From positions 1-32,624 of IMG/VR virus record IMGVR_UViG_3300009068_000108: DNA of 32,624 nt; one strand, given 5' to 3'. The position numbers were made by a program, and so were the translations under genes. The stretch is from a virus. Below, piece after piece: positions 1-11,300 of the stretch. The notes beneath the pieces were generated by a model. That model worked only from the letters and a program-made list of their open reading frames with translations. It had not been told where the DNA came from and did not search any database. Every line of letters starts with the position of its first letter. Positions within the stretch are counted from its first letter, which is position 1.

Positions 1-3000
1 GCTACTATTACAGGCGTAGTCCAACTAGGTATTGAAAAAGACGTTGCAGGAGTACTAGTACTTACTATAGCACTAATCATGTATATAGGTGTACTATCAG
101 CAGCAGGCATTGTTAGTTGCCAGCTACCATTGCCAGTTATACTATTAGTACTAATAATGTATCCAACACCACTAGGAGCACTAGGTGCTGTAGCACTTTT
201 TTGATATAGTTGCAGCACTCTAATGCTATTACCGGGTGCTCCGGCTGTACCACTTTGCGCCATTACTACTGGTGTAGACCAACTAGGTATTGGAAAAGCT
301 GTTCCAGGAGTACTAGTAACAATTGTGGCTGTAATTGCATAAGTAGGTGTATTATCTACAGTAGGCAATGTTTGTAACCAACTACCACTACCTGTAACAG
401 TATTAGTATTTATAGTATAACTAACAGCATTAGCTACTGGAACAGAAGGTACTGTAGCACTTTTTTGATATAACGTTATTGTTGCAGTACTACTACCAGA
501 AACACCAATAGAGCCACGACTAGCACTAGGGCCAAATCTAATATTTTTAGCTCTAGCCCCCGGTGTCTGAAAAGCAATAATTGCAGAAAATCTTAGTGCA
601 CTAATAGCACCAGTATCAATACTAAGTAGTAGTGTAGCGTCTTTATAAAAATTTACATATTGATTATCGTAAGTTATACTAAATACATTGGCTGTAGTAT
701 ATGTAGTACTTGGAATGCTCTTATTAGTTGCACCTGTCCATATTTGTACAGTGCCATTTGCTAGGCAACGTATGCCATAGTCTATAATAACATAACTTGA
801 ATTTGCTGCATAACTATTAGTTGGATTAATACTAAAACCACATTGAAATTCGGCATTTGTTTGATACGCTTGAAAACTTATAAATGCACCGGCAACAAAT
901 GATTCAATTGTATATGCTTTATTATTCCAAGCAGTAACACCACCAGTAGTTCGTGCAAGTTCAATACCACTAATTAGTTGAGTATTAACGTCAGGAACCC
1001 AGGTTTGTCCAGCTGTGGTTATACTACTAGGAATATTATTAATAACATTCCAATCTACTGTGCCAGCACTAACTATTGCCTTATTATTAACATCATAAAT
1101 ATTAAGACCAACGCCATCCCATACCATTCTACTACCAGTGCTATTACCAATAGTTACTTTACCAATAGTATTAATAAGTAAGTTTGTACCATCCCACTTT
1201 AAATAATCCGAAGTAGGGTTACCTACTCTCATATTACCACTTTTATCTAAGTAATATCCTATACCATTATTTAAATCAATAGTGGCACCAATACCACCAC
1301 CTCCGCCTCTAAGACTGCCACTTACATATAAATCTCCAGTATTAGCTGTAATTGCCTGTAAATTACCTACTTTTAATGAACTTAAATAAGGAAATCCCCA
1401 AGTAGTATTTCCACCTGGTATATAAATACCGTCGCTTTGATATAGTATTTCACCTTCATTAATAGTAGGCGGTGTAGTAGACCATATACCTATACCTGCA
1501 ACTCCACTTGTACTAAACCAAGTACCTGTGGGTGGTAGTGCGTCGCCTGAACTTCCATTATATACTGCAGGTGTACTATTAGGAGTTAATGTTGATTTTG
1601 TATAAGCACGTCTGGCGCTATCTCCAACACGTCCTGCGGTACCTTGTACACCATCACTTACTACACTTATACCTTCTGTATCTATTGCTACAGGCGATCC
1701 AGTTGCAGGATTTGTAGAATATATTCTTGCTTCTACAATTGTTGTATTAGGAGGAATAGTATAAGTATAATCAATTACTGTTGAGGTAGTGCTAACAGTT
1801 GCTGTTGAACTACCATTTAAAAATATACTAAAAAAGAATGGTTCTGCAGTAACTAAACCATTAGTATTTTTTCTACCGCTAAAAGTAATAGTTGAAGGCG
1901 TATAAATACCAGTATTACTTTTTACAATAATATTTGCGTTTGCAACAAGATAGGAAACTGTACCTGGAGTACCTGTAGGTCCTTTACTAAAAGTTTGTTT
2001 TACTAAATATGTAAATGTTTCGCCAGCATAATTTTTACCGCGTAATTTAAACAACAAACTACCCGTTACTGTAATACTAAAAATTGCTGCAGTTAAATTA
2101 GCATAGCTAACTCCTGTAGCACCATTTTCAGTAACTAGTGTTTGTGTGCCTGCGGTTACACCATCAGCAGTATCTACTTCTACTACATATTGACCTTTTG
2201 AAAATGTACTTGCAGCAGCACTAGTGTAAGCAATTGCTGTAAGTGCTGTAGTGCCATCATAAGCAAATATTTTATTACCACTGTTAGTAAAATTTCTACT
2301 TGTTGCAGTATCTTGATAATCACAAGGTATGCTATGTGAACTATTAACTAAATCTACACCAATAGCATTAGCGCCTACTACGCCATAGACAGTAACTAAT
2401 TCTATAATACCTTTAGTCCAATATACTGTAGTAGTTGTATCAGTAACATTAGCAATTAAACTTACACTAAATTTATATAAAGCTTGACCTACTGCTGGTG
2501 CCGGAATAGTAGCTTGCCATCCATTTAATGTAGTACCAGTAGTATTAACTGTATTACTACTCCATATATATCCACCTTGACCTACTGGTACAATTGGAAG
2601 GCTACTAGGTATATTATTTATATATAATGTAGCTACACCTGTTTTTACAAATTCATTACTAGTAGTAGTTACTTCAGTTATTTTATAATTACTAGTCCAA
2701 TCAATATTTGTTAGTGTTTGCGGACTAGTAGTACTACTAATATTGGCGGTAGTAATTTGTTGAATATTTAATGTAATTTTCCACAGTCGCCAATCAGCAT
2801 TACTAGTAGGTTTTGATGCAGGACTAGTATACCAAGAATCATCATTGATAATAACGCCACCAGTTATTACTGGTATAGGTGTATAGGTATGTGTTTGTGT
2901 TAACCATACATAACTGCTTTTGGCATTTGGTAAGTGTCCGTTACTACTTGGATTTAAAACATCCCATCGATACAAACTAATAGTACCTGTTTGATAAGGC

Positions 3001-3761
3001 GCATTACCTGCCTTATTTTTAGTTACTGTAAATGTGTCGGTATATGAGCTACCACTTCTAGTTGCAGTTACTGTAAAACTTACACTATCTTGTGACCAAG
3101 AACCAAGACTAACCTCTTCCAACTGTAATTCGCCTGCACTAGTTAACCACAACTTTAGTCCACCTAATATTTGTGGGCTACTTGCAGTAGGTGTATAGGT
3201 AACACCACTAGTAAATTTAGTACTAGCATTGCCTAATTCCAATTTAATAACATTACTAGGCAGTAGTTGGTCTGCTAATGTCATTATAGTATACCCGGCA
3301 CCTAATGAGTCTGTACTATAATATTTAATTGGTTGTGTTAGTGTTGCCTGTATACCAGCATAGGTTCTTTGAATAGTAACTGGCGTAGCAGTATAAGTAG
3401 TACCTTGATATGTTACAGTTGCACTAATAGTAGCTATATCTGCAGACATATCTGCAGGATAAACTTTAATACTATTACTAGTAGGTTTTTCAAATATTAC
3501 ACTACTAGTACTGGCCGTGCCAGCACTGCCATTAATACTATTAGTTTTAATACCTGTACTTGTAAAAGTTATAGCACCAGTTATGTTACCTACTAGATTA
3601 GCAGTAATAAGAGAATATGTAGGTTGAGCTACGCCACCAGCATCATAGGTAAATTGCTGGGTAGTTATACTTAAAAATATAGAATTATTAGTAGTACCAA
3701 GAACTCTTGGTACTAAAAGTTGTAGTAGGTTATCTCTTGAATTAACTGGTGCAGTTGCCAT
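1..3761 (-). CDS. Tail tip / tail fibre protein, 3' end cut by window edge
   Basis: This long open frame starts at the ATG at 3759-3761, directly after the TAA of the upstream gene, with AGGAG at about 3772-3776. It stays open to base 1, giving about 1253 residues without a stop. The protein is rich in Thr, Ser, Gly and Val with many short beta-type segments and no catalytic motif that I recognise. A Gly-rich turn (GSLRGGGGG) lies near residue 815. It is followed by a beta-sandwich-like region at about 930-1080 (IDYGIRCLANG, then VFSITYDNQYVNFYKD, ending NIRFGPS) resembling lectin-like domains in phage tail tip proteins. The C-terminal part holds repeats beginning LYQKSAT. Its place as the last gene after tape measure and hub fits a host-recognition protein analogous to lambda J or a side fibre. 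The role is inferred from position and composition. Confidence 0.75.
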   Translation of the reverse strand, partial: MATAPVNSRDNLLQLLVPRVLGTTNNSIFLSITTQQFTYDAGGVAQPTYSLITANLVGNITGAITFTSTGIKTNSINGSAGTASTSSVIFEKPTSNSIKVYPADMSADIATISATVTYQGTTYTATPVTIQRTYAGIQATLTQPIKYYSTDSLGAGYTIMTLADQLLPSNVIKLELGNASTKFTSGVTYTPTASSPQILGGLKLWLTSAGELQLEEVSLGSWSQDSVSFTVTATRSGSSYTDTFTVTKNKAGNAPYQTGTISLYRWDVLNPSSNGHLPNAKSSYVWLTQTHTYTPIPVITGGVIINDDSWYTSPASKPTSNADWRLWKITLNIQQITTANISSTTSPQTLTNIDWTSNYKITEVTTTSNEFVKTGVATLYINNIPSSLPIVPVGQGGYIWSSNTVNTTGTTLNGWQATIPAPAVGQALYKFSVSLIANVTDTTTTVYWTKGIIELVTVYGVVGANAIGVDLVNSSHSIPCDYQDTATSRNFTNSGNKIFAYDGTTALTAIAYTSAAASTFSKGQYVVEVDTADGVTAGTQTLVTENGATGVSYANLTAAIFSITVTGSLLFKLRGKNYAGETFTYLVKQTFSKGPTGTPGTVSYLVANANIIVKSNTGIYTPSTITFSGRKNTNGLVTAEPFFFSIFLNGSSTATVSTTSTVIDYTYTIPPNTTIVEARIYSTNPATGSPVAIDTEGISVVSDGVQGTAGRVGDSARRAYTKSTLTPNSTPAVYNGSSGDALPPTGTWFSTSGVAGIGIWSTTPPTINEGEILYQSDGIYIPGGNTTWGFPYLSSLKVGNLQAITANTGDLYVSGSLRGGGGGIGATIDLNNGIGYYLDKSGNMRVGNPTSDYLKWDGTNLLINTIGKVTIGNSTGSRMVWDGVGLNIYDVNNKAIVSAGTVDWNVINNIPSSITTAGQTWVPDVNTQLISGIELARTTGGVTAWNNKAYTIESFVAGAFISFQAYQTNAEFQCGFSINPTNSYAANSSYVIIDYGIRCLANGTVQIWTGATNKSIPSTTYTTANVFSITYDNQYVNFYKDATLLLSIDTGAISALRFSAIIAFQTPGARAKNIRFGPSASRGSIGVSGSSTATITLYQKSATVPSVPVANAVSYTINTNTVTGSGSWLQTLPTVDNTPTYAITATIVTSTPGTAFPIPSWSTPVVMAQSGTAGAPGNSIRVLQLYQKSATAPSAPSGVGYIISTNSITGNGSWQLTMPAADSTPIYMISAIVSTSTPATSFSIPSWTTPVIV
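3..482 (-). repeat. Tandem protein repeats (LYQKSAT units) in the tail tip protein
   Basis: Two copies of an 88-residue unit (264 bp between the gtagcactttttt blocks at 190 and 454). Each runs LYQKSAT, P-S-x-P, Y-x-I-x-TN, TG-x-GSW, P-x-x-D-x-TP-x-Y, STP, IPSW-x-TPV. The second copy continues to the window edge. A more diverged copy is visible earlier in the protein (ATLYINNIPSSLPIVP, then NTVNTTGTTLNGWQ, at about 2480-2650). Repeats of this kind occur in phage tip proteins and probably form stacked beta domains. Confidence 0.7.
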
Positions 3762-5321
3762 TTAAATTAAAACTCCTATTTGTACCATTCCGGTAATCCA
3801 GTCTCTGTTAACGCTATACACTATGCCTGGTGCTCCGGTTTGTAGGTTAAATCTACTTGAGGTAAGTTTAACAGTATCACCAAGTTGTGCAAATAAAAAA
3901 TGTGGTAAATAGGTACCGGTTATTAAAAATCTAGGTATTTGCCAAAGATCTAGTCTTTTTTGAGCTTCTGTTTCAGCTTGACTAGATACAATAAGTAAAG
4001 TAGATATTTCATCTACAGTGCCTGCATCTCTGTATATTTGTTTATTAGTAAGATTTTCTTTTGTACTGTATATATACTCGTCATCAAATTTACTAGCAGG
4101 GTTTACACCGCCGGCTACACTGCTTTGTATAGTAAAATTTTTACAGTATGCTAATTTAATACTAGGTTTTACTGGAAATATTTCAGTTACGGCTTGTGTT
4201 CCTGCAACTAGGTAATCGTCAGTTAACTCATATTTTATATCTAGTGGATCAGGAACTTTAAGTTCTACTAATCGTAATTTACTGCTACTTATTGCACCTG
4301 TAGTATAATTTACGCTTATACTAGGACATATTAAACTAGCATTAATACTACTAGCTAGTTGATTACATATTTCTAGCATATTTACTTTATCTTTAATATA
4401 GATGCCTGCAGCTCTAGTATCAGTAGTAGAAAAATCTAGGTCACTAGTATTAAATCTATTTTGTGCAATAGTACCATATTTTGTACTAGTACAAATTTTA
4501 GTAATTATGCCAGGTACTGTATTAGTATAAGCACCAGCAGTATTATCACCTTGAACACTACAAGTTATAGTGCCTACTGGCAACGACTGTAATGTAAAAG
4601 TGCCTACAGTTAGATTTTCGTTTACTGGAATAGGTACGCCATTATCTCTAACTTCAATAATACCTTGAATAGGTCCATCATGTACCATGTAACTATTACC
4701 ACTACCACTAGTACCACTAGTGGTAGTGCCGTTATCTACTAACAATGGTTGTACATTAAAACATTCGCCTAGTGTAATAGGCAGCAAGCTTTCATTTTTT
4801 GTAACTACACCACCAGCAATTGTTTTTGACGCCTCACTATATCCAGTAGTATTAAACAATGTTTTTTCAGTTAGCGAATCGTTTAGTAACTGCAACTTAT
4901 CAAATAGTGTTAATACTAGTTCATTTTCACCATTACTGGTAAGCTCTTGTACTAGTCCGTCAAAAATTAATACAAAGTCACTTTTAACCCAACTAGGATC
5001 ACCTAAGTATATTTTAATTGGTCTACGATTCCACACATAAGTTAAAAATTGATCATTAATACCATAGGTATTTACTAAATTTATACTACAAAAACTTAAA
5101 CTAGCACGTCCATCTGCATTAAGTTGTTCACTAAACTGCAGCCCGCCTACAACGCAAGCGTTGTAGGCGGTGCCGCCGGTATCATAGGCCATACTAGAAA
5201 AATTTAATGTAATACCACTAGTACTGCCGCCAGGTATATATACTTGATCAATATCTAAAAGAGTGCACTTAACATGCCCTGGCGTATTAAACCATTCAAT
5301 AATCTGATCTCTTGTTTTCAT
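3762..5321 (-). CDS. Tail hub / baseplate-like protein downstream of tape measure
   Basis: This 519-aa protein starts at an ATG overlapping the tape measure stop (ATGA) and ends one base before the tail tip gene start. I see segments typical of phage tail hub proteins: an early beta region with FDGLVQELTSNGENELVLTL and DKLQLLND at about residues 125-150, and a C-terminal block LGDTVKLTSSRFNLQTG followed by DWITGMVQIGVLI. No enzymatic motif is evident. The order tape measure, this gene, tip/fibre matches distal tail or hub genes in many siphoviruses, so it probably forms the tail tip ring that the fibre protein binds. The assignment rests on gene order and weak motif recall. A distal tail protein or another minor tail protein is equally possible. 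Confidence 0.6.
   Translation of the reverse strand: MKTRDQIIEWFNTPGHVKCTLLDIDQVYIPGGSTSGITLNFSSMAYDTGGTAYNACVVGGLQFSEQLNADGRASLSFCSINLVNTYGINDQFLTYVWNRRPIKIYLGDPSWVKSDFVLIFDGLVQELTSNGENELVLTLFDKLQLLNDSLTEKTLFNTTGYSEASKTIAGGVVTKNESLLPITLGECFNVQPLLVDNGTTTSGTSGSGNSYMVHDGPIQGIIEVRDNGVPIPVNENLTVGTFTLQSLPVGTITCSVQGDNTAGAYTNTVPGIITKICTSTKYGTIAQNRFNTSDLDFSTTDTRAAGIYIKDKVNMLEICNQLASSINASLICPSISVNYTTGAISSSKLRLVELKVPDPLDIKYELTDDYLVAGTQAVTEIFPVKPSIKLAYCKNFTIQSSVAGGVNPASKFDDEYIYSTKENLTNKQIYRDAGTVDEISTLLIVSSQAETEAQKRLDLWQIPRFLITGTYLPHFLFAQLGDTVKLTSSRFNLQTGAPGIVYSVNRDWITGMVQIGVLI
5143..5170. repeat. GC-rich perfect inverted repeat inside the hub-like gene
   Basis: Arms of 13 bases (ccgcctacaacgc at 5143-5155 and gcgttgtaggcgg at 5158-5170) are perfectly complementary with only AA between them. 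The patch is far richer in GC than the surrounding AT-rich gene and encodes AYNACVVGG. It would form a very stable hairpin near the 5' end of the hub mRNA, about 50 codons after the start. Confidence 0.6.
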
Positions 5322-8300
5322 TTAATTGTTGCCCTTGTCTGGATTCTTGCAGACTGAATTGCTTTGTCCGCATTTGCGCCAATTGCTGTGCTAAGTGTTT
5401 CTGTGTTACGATCTGTTGCTTGTGCATTAATTACAGCACCTTCAACAATTGCTTGCTCTAAATCACCAATACGTTGATTTAACAATCTAATTTCTTGCAC
5501 CATCTCCATATTAGTATTCATTAACTGTTGATTATCTGCAGCAGGTATAATACGTTCACCTTGATGAATTTGTGCAAGCATATCATAAGGAACATAATTA
5601 GTTCCACTAGCCAGTTTAGGTATACCAACAATATTGCCGCCAGCTGCAGTTGCTGCAGTATTGTAAGTTGATACAGAAGCTAAATATGTTTCAATTAATT
5701 GCGCTGTAGTTTGTGAAGCTGTATCAATGCTTTGTAGATAACTATTACTAGTTTTTAATGTTTCTAATTGAAGTTCAGCATCAGTTTTGCGTGCTTCTAA
5801 GTCTGCTTTTGTAGCGTCTATAATACCAATTACAGTTGCTTGGTCAACACTGTATTGTTCGCCACTAGCAAAAAGTTGACGAGATAATGTAAGTACCTGG
5901 TCACTAGCACCTTGAAGCTTTCCTAGTGCCGTATTACGTTGTTCTTCAGTTGCGGTTGTACTAGTAGCTGTTTGATATAAGTCAGTTAAATTCTTTTTAG
6001 CTAATTGATACTGATCTACTGCAGTAAGTGTAGACTTATCACCAATCATCAGCGATTGACGATAGTCAGTTAAACTAGTAATTTGCGATTTCATAGTTTT
6101 AGTTACATCGTTTAGTCTAGTCTGCAGTGTTTTAGCTGCTGTTTGCATATCTTGCATTGCAAATACTTGACGTTGTAATGCTTGATTGCTAGCGTCTAGT
6201 TTACTTACATCTATATCTCGTAGTTGTTCAGTGGTTAGTGTTAACTCATCTAGTTTGCGTTTTAAACCGTCGCGTTCATCACTGATCTTTTTAGCTGCAG
6301 ATTCAGCAGCATCGGCCACTTTGTCAAATCCATTAGCAATATCAAGTAATGCTATATAAGTTTCTGCAGTAGTTTTACCAGCACGTCCAGCAGCAGGATT
6401 AAAAAGATCAAAGTTTTGAATTAAACTTTTAAGTTCTTCACGACTAATATCTGCACTGTAACCTAAGTCAATTAAACCTTTGCGATATGCTGCGTTAATT
6501 GGTGCTAATTGTTCTGCTTCGGTTAAAAAGTTTGATCTAAAATTTTCTACTTTGTCTAAAAAGTTGTCCAGTCCGTCAGCTGCTTTTACTAGTGCTTCAC
6601 TTATATCATTGGTAAGTTTATCGTAGGTGGTGCTCAAAAGATTTATACTGGTTTTAATACCGAAAATACTAAAGTTAAGACTTTGTGTAAGTTGACCACT
6701 AATGCTAGTGCCAATATTTTTAATAGCTTGATTAACCTTGGTATTAGTATCTATTACTCTAACCACAGTTTCTAGCATGCCTTCGCCGAATTTAGCAAAT
6801 TTTTCAAATTCGCTAAATATTGCAAATGTGGCATCATCTAGTATAGCACCTACTACATTACTAAGTTCTTTGCTAAAGTCTTCGCCAGTTAATCCACGCA
6901 ATGAAACTAATTCATCTACACTAACACCGGCCATTCCCTTTGCAATCTCATCAGGCAGTTTACCCGCCTTTTCACCAATACTGTAAAGCAAATCTCCAGC
7001 ATAACTAAAAGCATTTCGTAAAGCTGCTTCAGCTTTAGGGTCTAGCATACCAAAATTTGTTCCAACACTAGTTTTACTGCTACTGCCAATGCCAAAGAAT
7101 CCACTACTTTTAGTAGTTGTGCTTACTGTTTCAAAAGTCTGAATTACTCCGCTACCAGCTTTAGCAAGATCTAAAAAAGTACCTGCTATTTTTATGCCGC
7201 TATCAATAATGTTACGAGTTGTTGTTTTGCCAAATAAACCACTAACACCAAACCATCCTCCGCTACTATTAGCGCCTTCTACAGTTCCAAAAGCAGTGCC
7301 ACTACGTAGTCCTTTGACTCCAAAAAGTGCTTGAGCAGATTCTGTTAATGCGTCACGTAATCCTTTTAAAGCATTAAGCATCTTATTATCGTAATCTAGG
7401 CCATCTACACTATTTTCAGCAATTAGTTTTAAGGAGTTGTCAATAGATTCACTTTTTGCATTTTCGTCGCCAAACACTCCACGACGTACCTGTATTTTTT
7501 CACTAACAGCATTATAACCCATAGCAGTGCCTTGAGTTTCTTGACGCTGAGCTGCTGTAACCATTGGAGGCGCTTTACTACTACCACCTTTACCAAAAGC
7601 TGCTAATAATAATGCTACTAAGCCTGCACCTACTATACCACCCATAGGAAATGGTAATTTACCTAAAGTTTGTCCCCAAATATCTGTAATATAAGCTGGC
7701 ATACGAGCAGCAGTACCTGCTGTAGTAGCTGCAGTAGTTCCTGCCTCAGTAGTTAGTTTACTAGCTAATACCATAGCATTTGAAGCTACTTGTGCAATAG
7801 CTAATGCTTTTTCTATGGCAGCAAATATTTTATAAGCTGCTGTTTTTTCTTTAAACATCTTTTTAGTTGAACTTATAGCGGCTAAATCACCTTTTAACTC
7901 TTCTTTGTTATTTTTCTTTTTATCGTCTGCCATTTTGTTTTGCAAGTCAATAATACTTTGTTCGTCTGCGCCGCTGTTACTTTTTAAATCATTTAGCTTT
8001 TTTTCATCTTCTAGTTGTTGTTTAGCAGATTTTTCTTGTCTAATGTTACTTTCAGTTAATCTGGTAACCGTTTCGCCAAGGGCTTCGCCAACTGCTTTAA
8101 CCTTATCTCCAAATAACCCAAAAGTGTCTTTTAAGCTAGTAGATAGATCATTGCTTGCTCTTAGCAACTCATTATATTTAGCTTGTTGTATATTTTGCTC
8201 TGTTGTAACAGCTAATGATTTTAATTTATAATCAAGTTGTACTTGTGCATTAAGTATAGCATTATTATTAAGTTCTGTTTGTTTAGATAATTCAAGTGTA

Positions 8301-11300
8301 ATTAGTGCATCTGCTGCTGCCTGCTGGTCTGGAGTTTGTTTACCAGCGGCTGTTAAAGCTTGATTTGCTACTTTTTGAGCACCTGCAATAGCTGTTGCTG
8401 TTTTAGTTTGAGCCTGAAGATTGCTAATTTGAATTTGTGTTTGCAATCTAGCAGTTTCTTCCTCATTAATACTTTTAATTTTGGCTAGGTAAACTTCTGC
8501 GCTAGAATTATTTTGTGCGTACACATCTAATTTAGAACGTTTTAATTCTAATTCTCCTAGTCTTTCAGAATTTTTAATTTCTCGCTTACTGGTTTCTAGT
8601 GCTGCGTTTAAATTAACTTGTCTAATATCTTCTGCTAGTTTAAGTCGAATTGTATCTAGCTTAATTTGATGCTCTCTAATTTCATTTTGCGCTGCAAGTT
8701 TTTTACGTTCTTCTTCAGTAAGTTCTGTACGTCTTACAGCTTCTTTTCCAATCTCTTTTTGTAAGTTTTTATTAGCAATTAAATCATCTTGTAATTTTCT
8801 TGTTTCAGTTTTTTCAGCTTCTGTTTGCTGTACCATTAAACTTTTTGTTTGAGCTAAACGCTCAGTTATTTTAAATTCAGCTTCTTTAAGCGCAAATATT
8901 TTATCGCCAGCATCTTGATTGTTTCTGTTTTCCTCAGCATTTAACTTACGATTTGATTCTTGAAATTCAGCAATACGTTGTTGATTTTCTAGGGCTTTGT
9001 TAGTCATACCAGTAGCAAATGTACTACCAGCACCACCAATATCGCCTAAAGCACTAACAGTCATTCTACTTTTTTCTAGAGCAGCATTTTTTTCAATATA
9101 ATTTGTCTGAGCTTTAGACTGTTCAAGTTCATATTGTCTAGCACGTTCAGCAATTTTAGCTTCTACTAATGCAATTTGTTTATTAAGATTTAAAATATCT
9201 TTTTTACCATCTGTTTCTATTTTAACTTTTTGTTTTGCTATTTCCGCTAATTCAGTTACCTGATTCATTTCTTTAGTTAATTCACCACTATCGCTACCGA
9301 CTACGTCTATTTTTTTATTAATCTCGTCAATTTTCTTTGCACGATCAATCTCAATGGCCCTTAGTTTTTCAGCAGAATCTTCATCTGCTCTAGCAAGTTC
9401 TATTCTAGCAGTTTCATTTGCTAAAAATTGTTCTGAAGTACTAGATAACTTAGCATAAACACCTAACCTAGCCATAGTCATATTATAAGATACTTGACTA
9501 CGAGCAATATCTACATCTAAATTAGCTTTATTTATTTCATATGCTCTGTTAATAGCCTGTAGTTCAAACTGTAACAGTTTTTGCCTATCTTGAATTGCTT
9601 TAGTGTCTAATTCAATTATATGACGCTCTTGAGTTGCCTTAAGTATTGCTTCAGCGTTACCAACACTTTCTTTATTAATCACTCCTGTAGCAAGTTTAGC
9701 TGTTGCTACTGCTGCAGTTGCATCAGCCAGTTCTTTTGCTTGATTCTTTAATAGAATTTCTTGTGCTTTTTGATTTTCTGTTGTAATTAAGGTTTCATCA
9801 GCAACTCCTAAAATAGATTCTTTTAGTGCAAGCTGATCTTTCATTGCTTGTGTAACACTAGCTTCTGCAGTTAGCCTTCTTTTTTGGTCTTCAGCCTTTC
9901 CTTGAATTACTTTACCCTCTGTTGTTTTTTCATCAACTTTTGCTGCTGCTTTAACATCTTGCATGCCTTGGGCTAAAGCAGCATATCTTGGAGTTGCATT
10001 GCCTACCATCTGTTTAAGCATGGCTTGTCCTAACTCACTAAGAGGTCTGCCCCAGTCTAATTCCGCGTTAAGTTCAGCTTTAAAATTTGGAATTTGTCCA
10101 GCCTTAAGTTGTTTGTCTATTATAACTCTAAATGCTTTGGTTGCGTCAAGTTGTGCTTGAGCTTGTTCTTTCAGAGCTTGATTATCGCTATCTTTTAAAT
10201 TAGCTACTGTAACAGCTGCAGTATTTTCAGCAATAACAGCAATTAATCTATCTTGATTTAGCATTAAATCAACATTGCTTTTAATAGTTTTTAATCTAAT
10301 AGCAAATTCTTGTTGATTTAATTTGCCTTCTTCTCTGGCTTTTTCTGCACCGGTTAAAAATTGAGCACTTGCTCTAGCAATTTTAACAGCATTTAATTCA
10401 GCACCATTTTTAAGAGCTGTTTGTATTAACTCAGCACCTTTATCAAAAGCTGAATTCATGCCTGTAACAAATAAAGTTTTTGCTTTTTCAAAACTGTCTT
10501 TATCTGCTACAATCTGCACATTTTCAGCAGCAATTTGAGCGTTTGCTTTTAAACCAACATATTGTGAATAACCTTTAGTTCCTAAATTTTGTAGCTGTTC
10601 TTGTTCCGTCATTTTAGAGGGGCTACCAAATACTAAACTAGTATTTGCATCTTCAAATTCTCTTTGCGCTTTTTGAGCTTCAACTAATTGACCCCTAAAT
10701 TGGCTTAAAAGTTTTGAGTCTTGTTGTAATTCAGATCTTATTTTTATAAATTGAGTAGTAAAAGCATCACCAAAAAATGCAATTTTTTCTGGAGATTCTC
10801 CTAATTTAAGCAATGCTGCGTTAAATTCTTTAAAACTGCCCTGTGTAAGGGTTTCCATTTCTACGCCTAAATTATTGATATTTTGGCCTAGTTTAAATAA
10901 AGGATCTTGACTAGAAACACTTAATAAATAATCTTGATAAGATTTAGTAGTAGTTTCTACTGAAGATTTAAATTTTTGTAATTTACTATCTGCATTACTA
11001 ATATCTATTCCAAACTGTTTAATCTTTTCTCTAACAGGTTTTGCTCCCTCATTGCCTAATTTTACTAGAGCGTCTGTTACCTCAGAAGTATTAAAATTAT
11101 TTATTTTAAGTAAATCTTTTATCTCTGCTTCAAATTTATCGCCAACACCACTTGCTCTTGCAAGATCTATACTAGATAATATTTGCTTACTAAGAGTATC
11201 TGCTAATTTAGAGTCAACGTCTCCACCCCATGCACTACTGGCAAAATCTTTAAATTTATCAAATAGATTACCTGTTTGAATAGAACGTTTAGCTTCTGCT

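Noticed and set aside
4701-4727. Inverted repeat actaccactag / ctagtggtagt in the hub-like gene
   Set aside because: It arises from a low-complexity Gly/Ser/Thr stretch (TTTSGTSGSG) coded with few codons; it is not clearly above background in this gene.
7905-8231. Long plus-strand reading frames opposite the tape measure and other left-arm genes
   Set aside because: They are shadows of real minus-strand coding sequence: they lack ribosome sites, have low-complexity Ser/Leu/Phe composition and follow the codon phase of the opposite gene.
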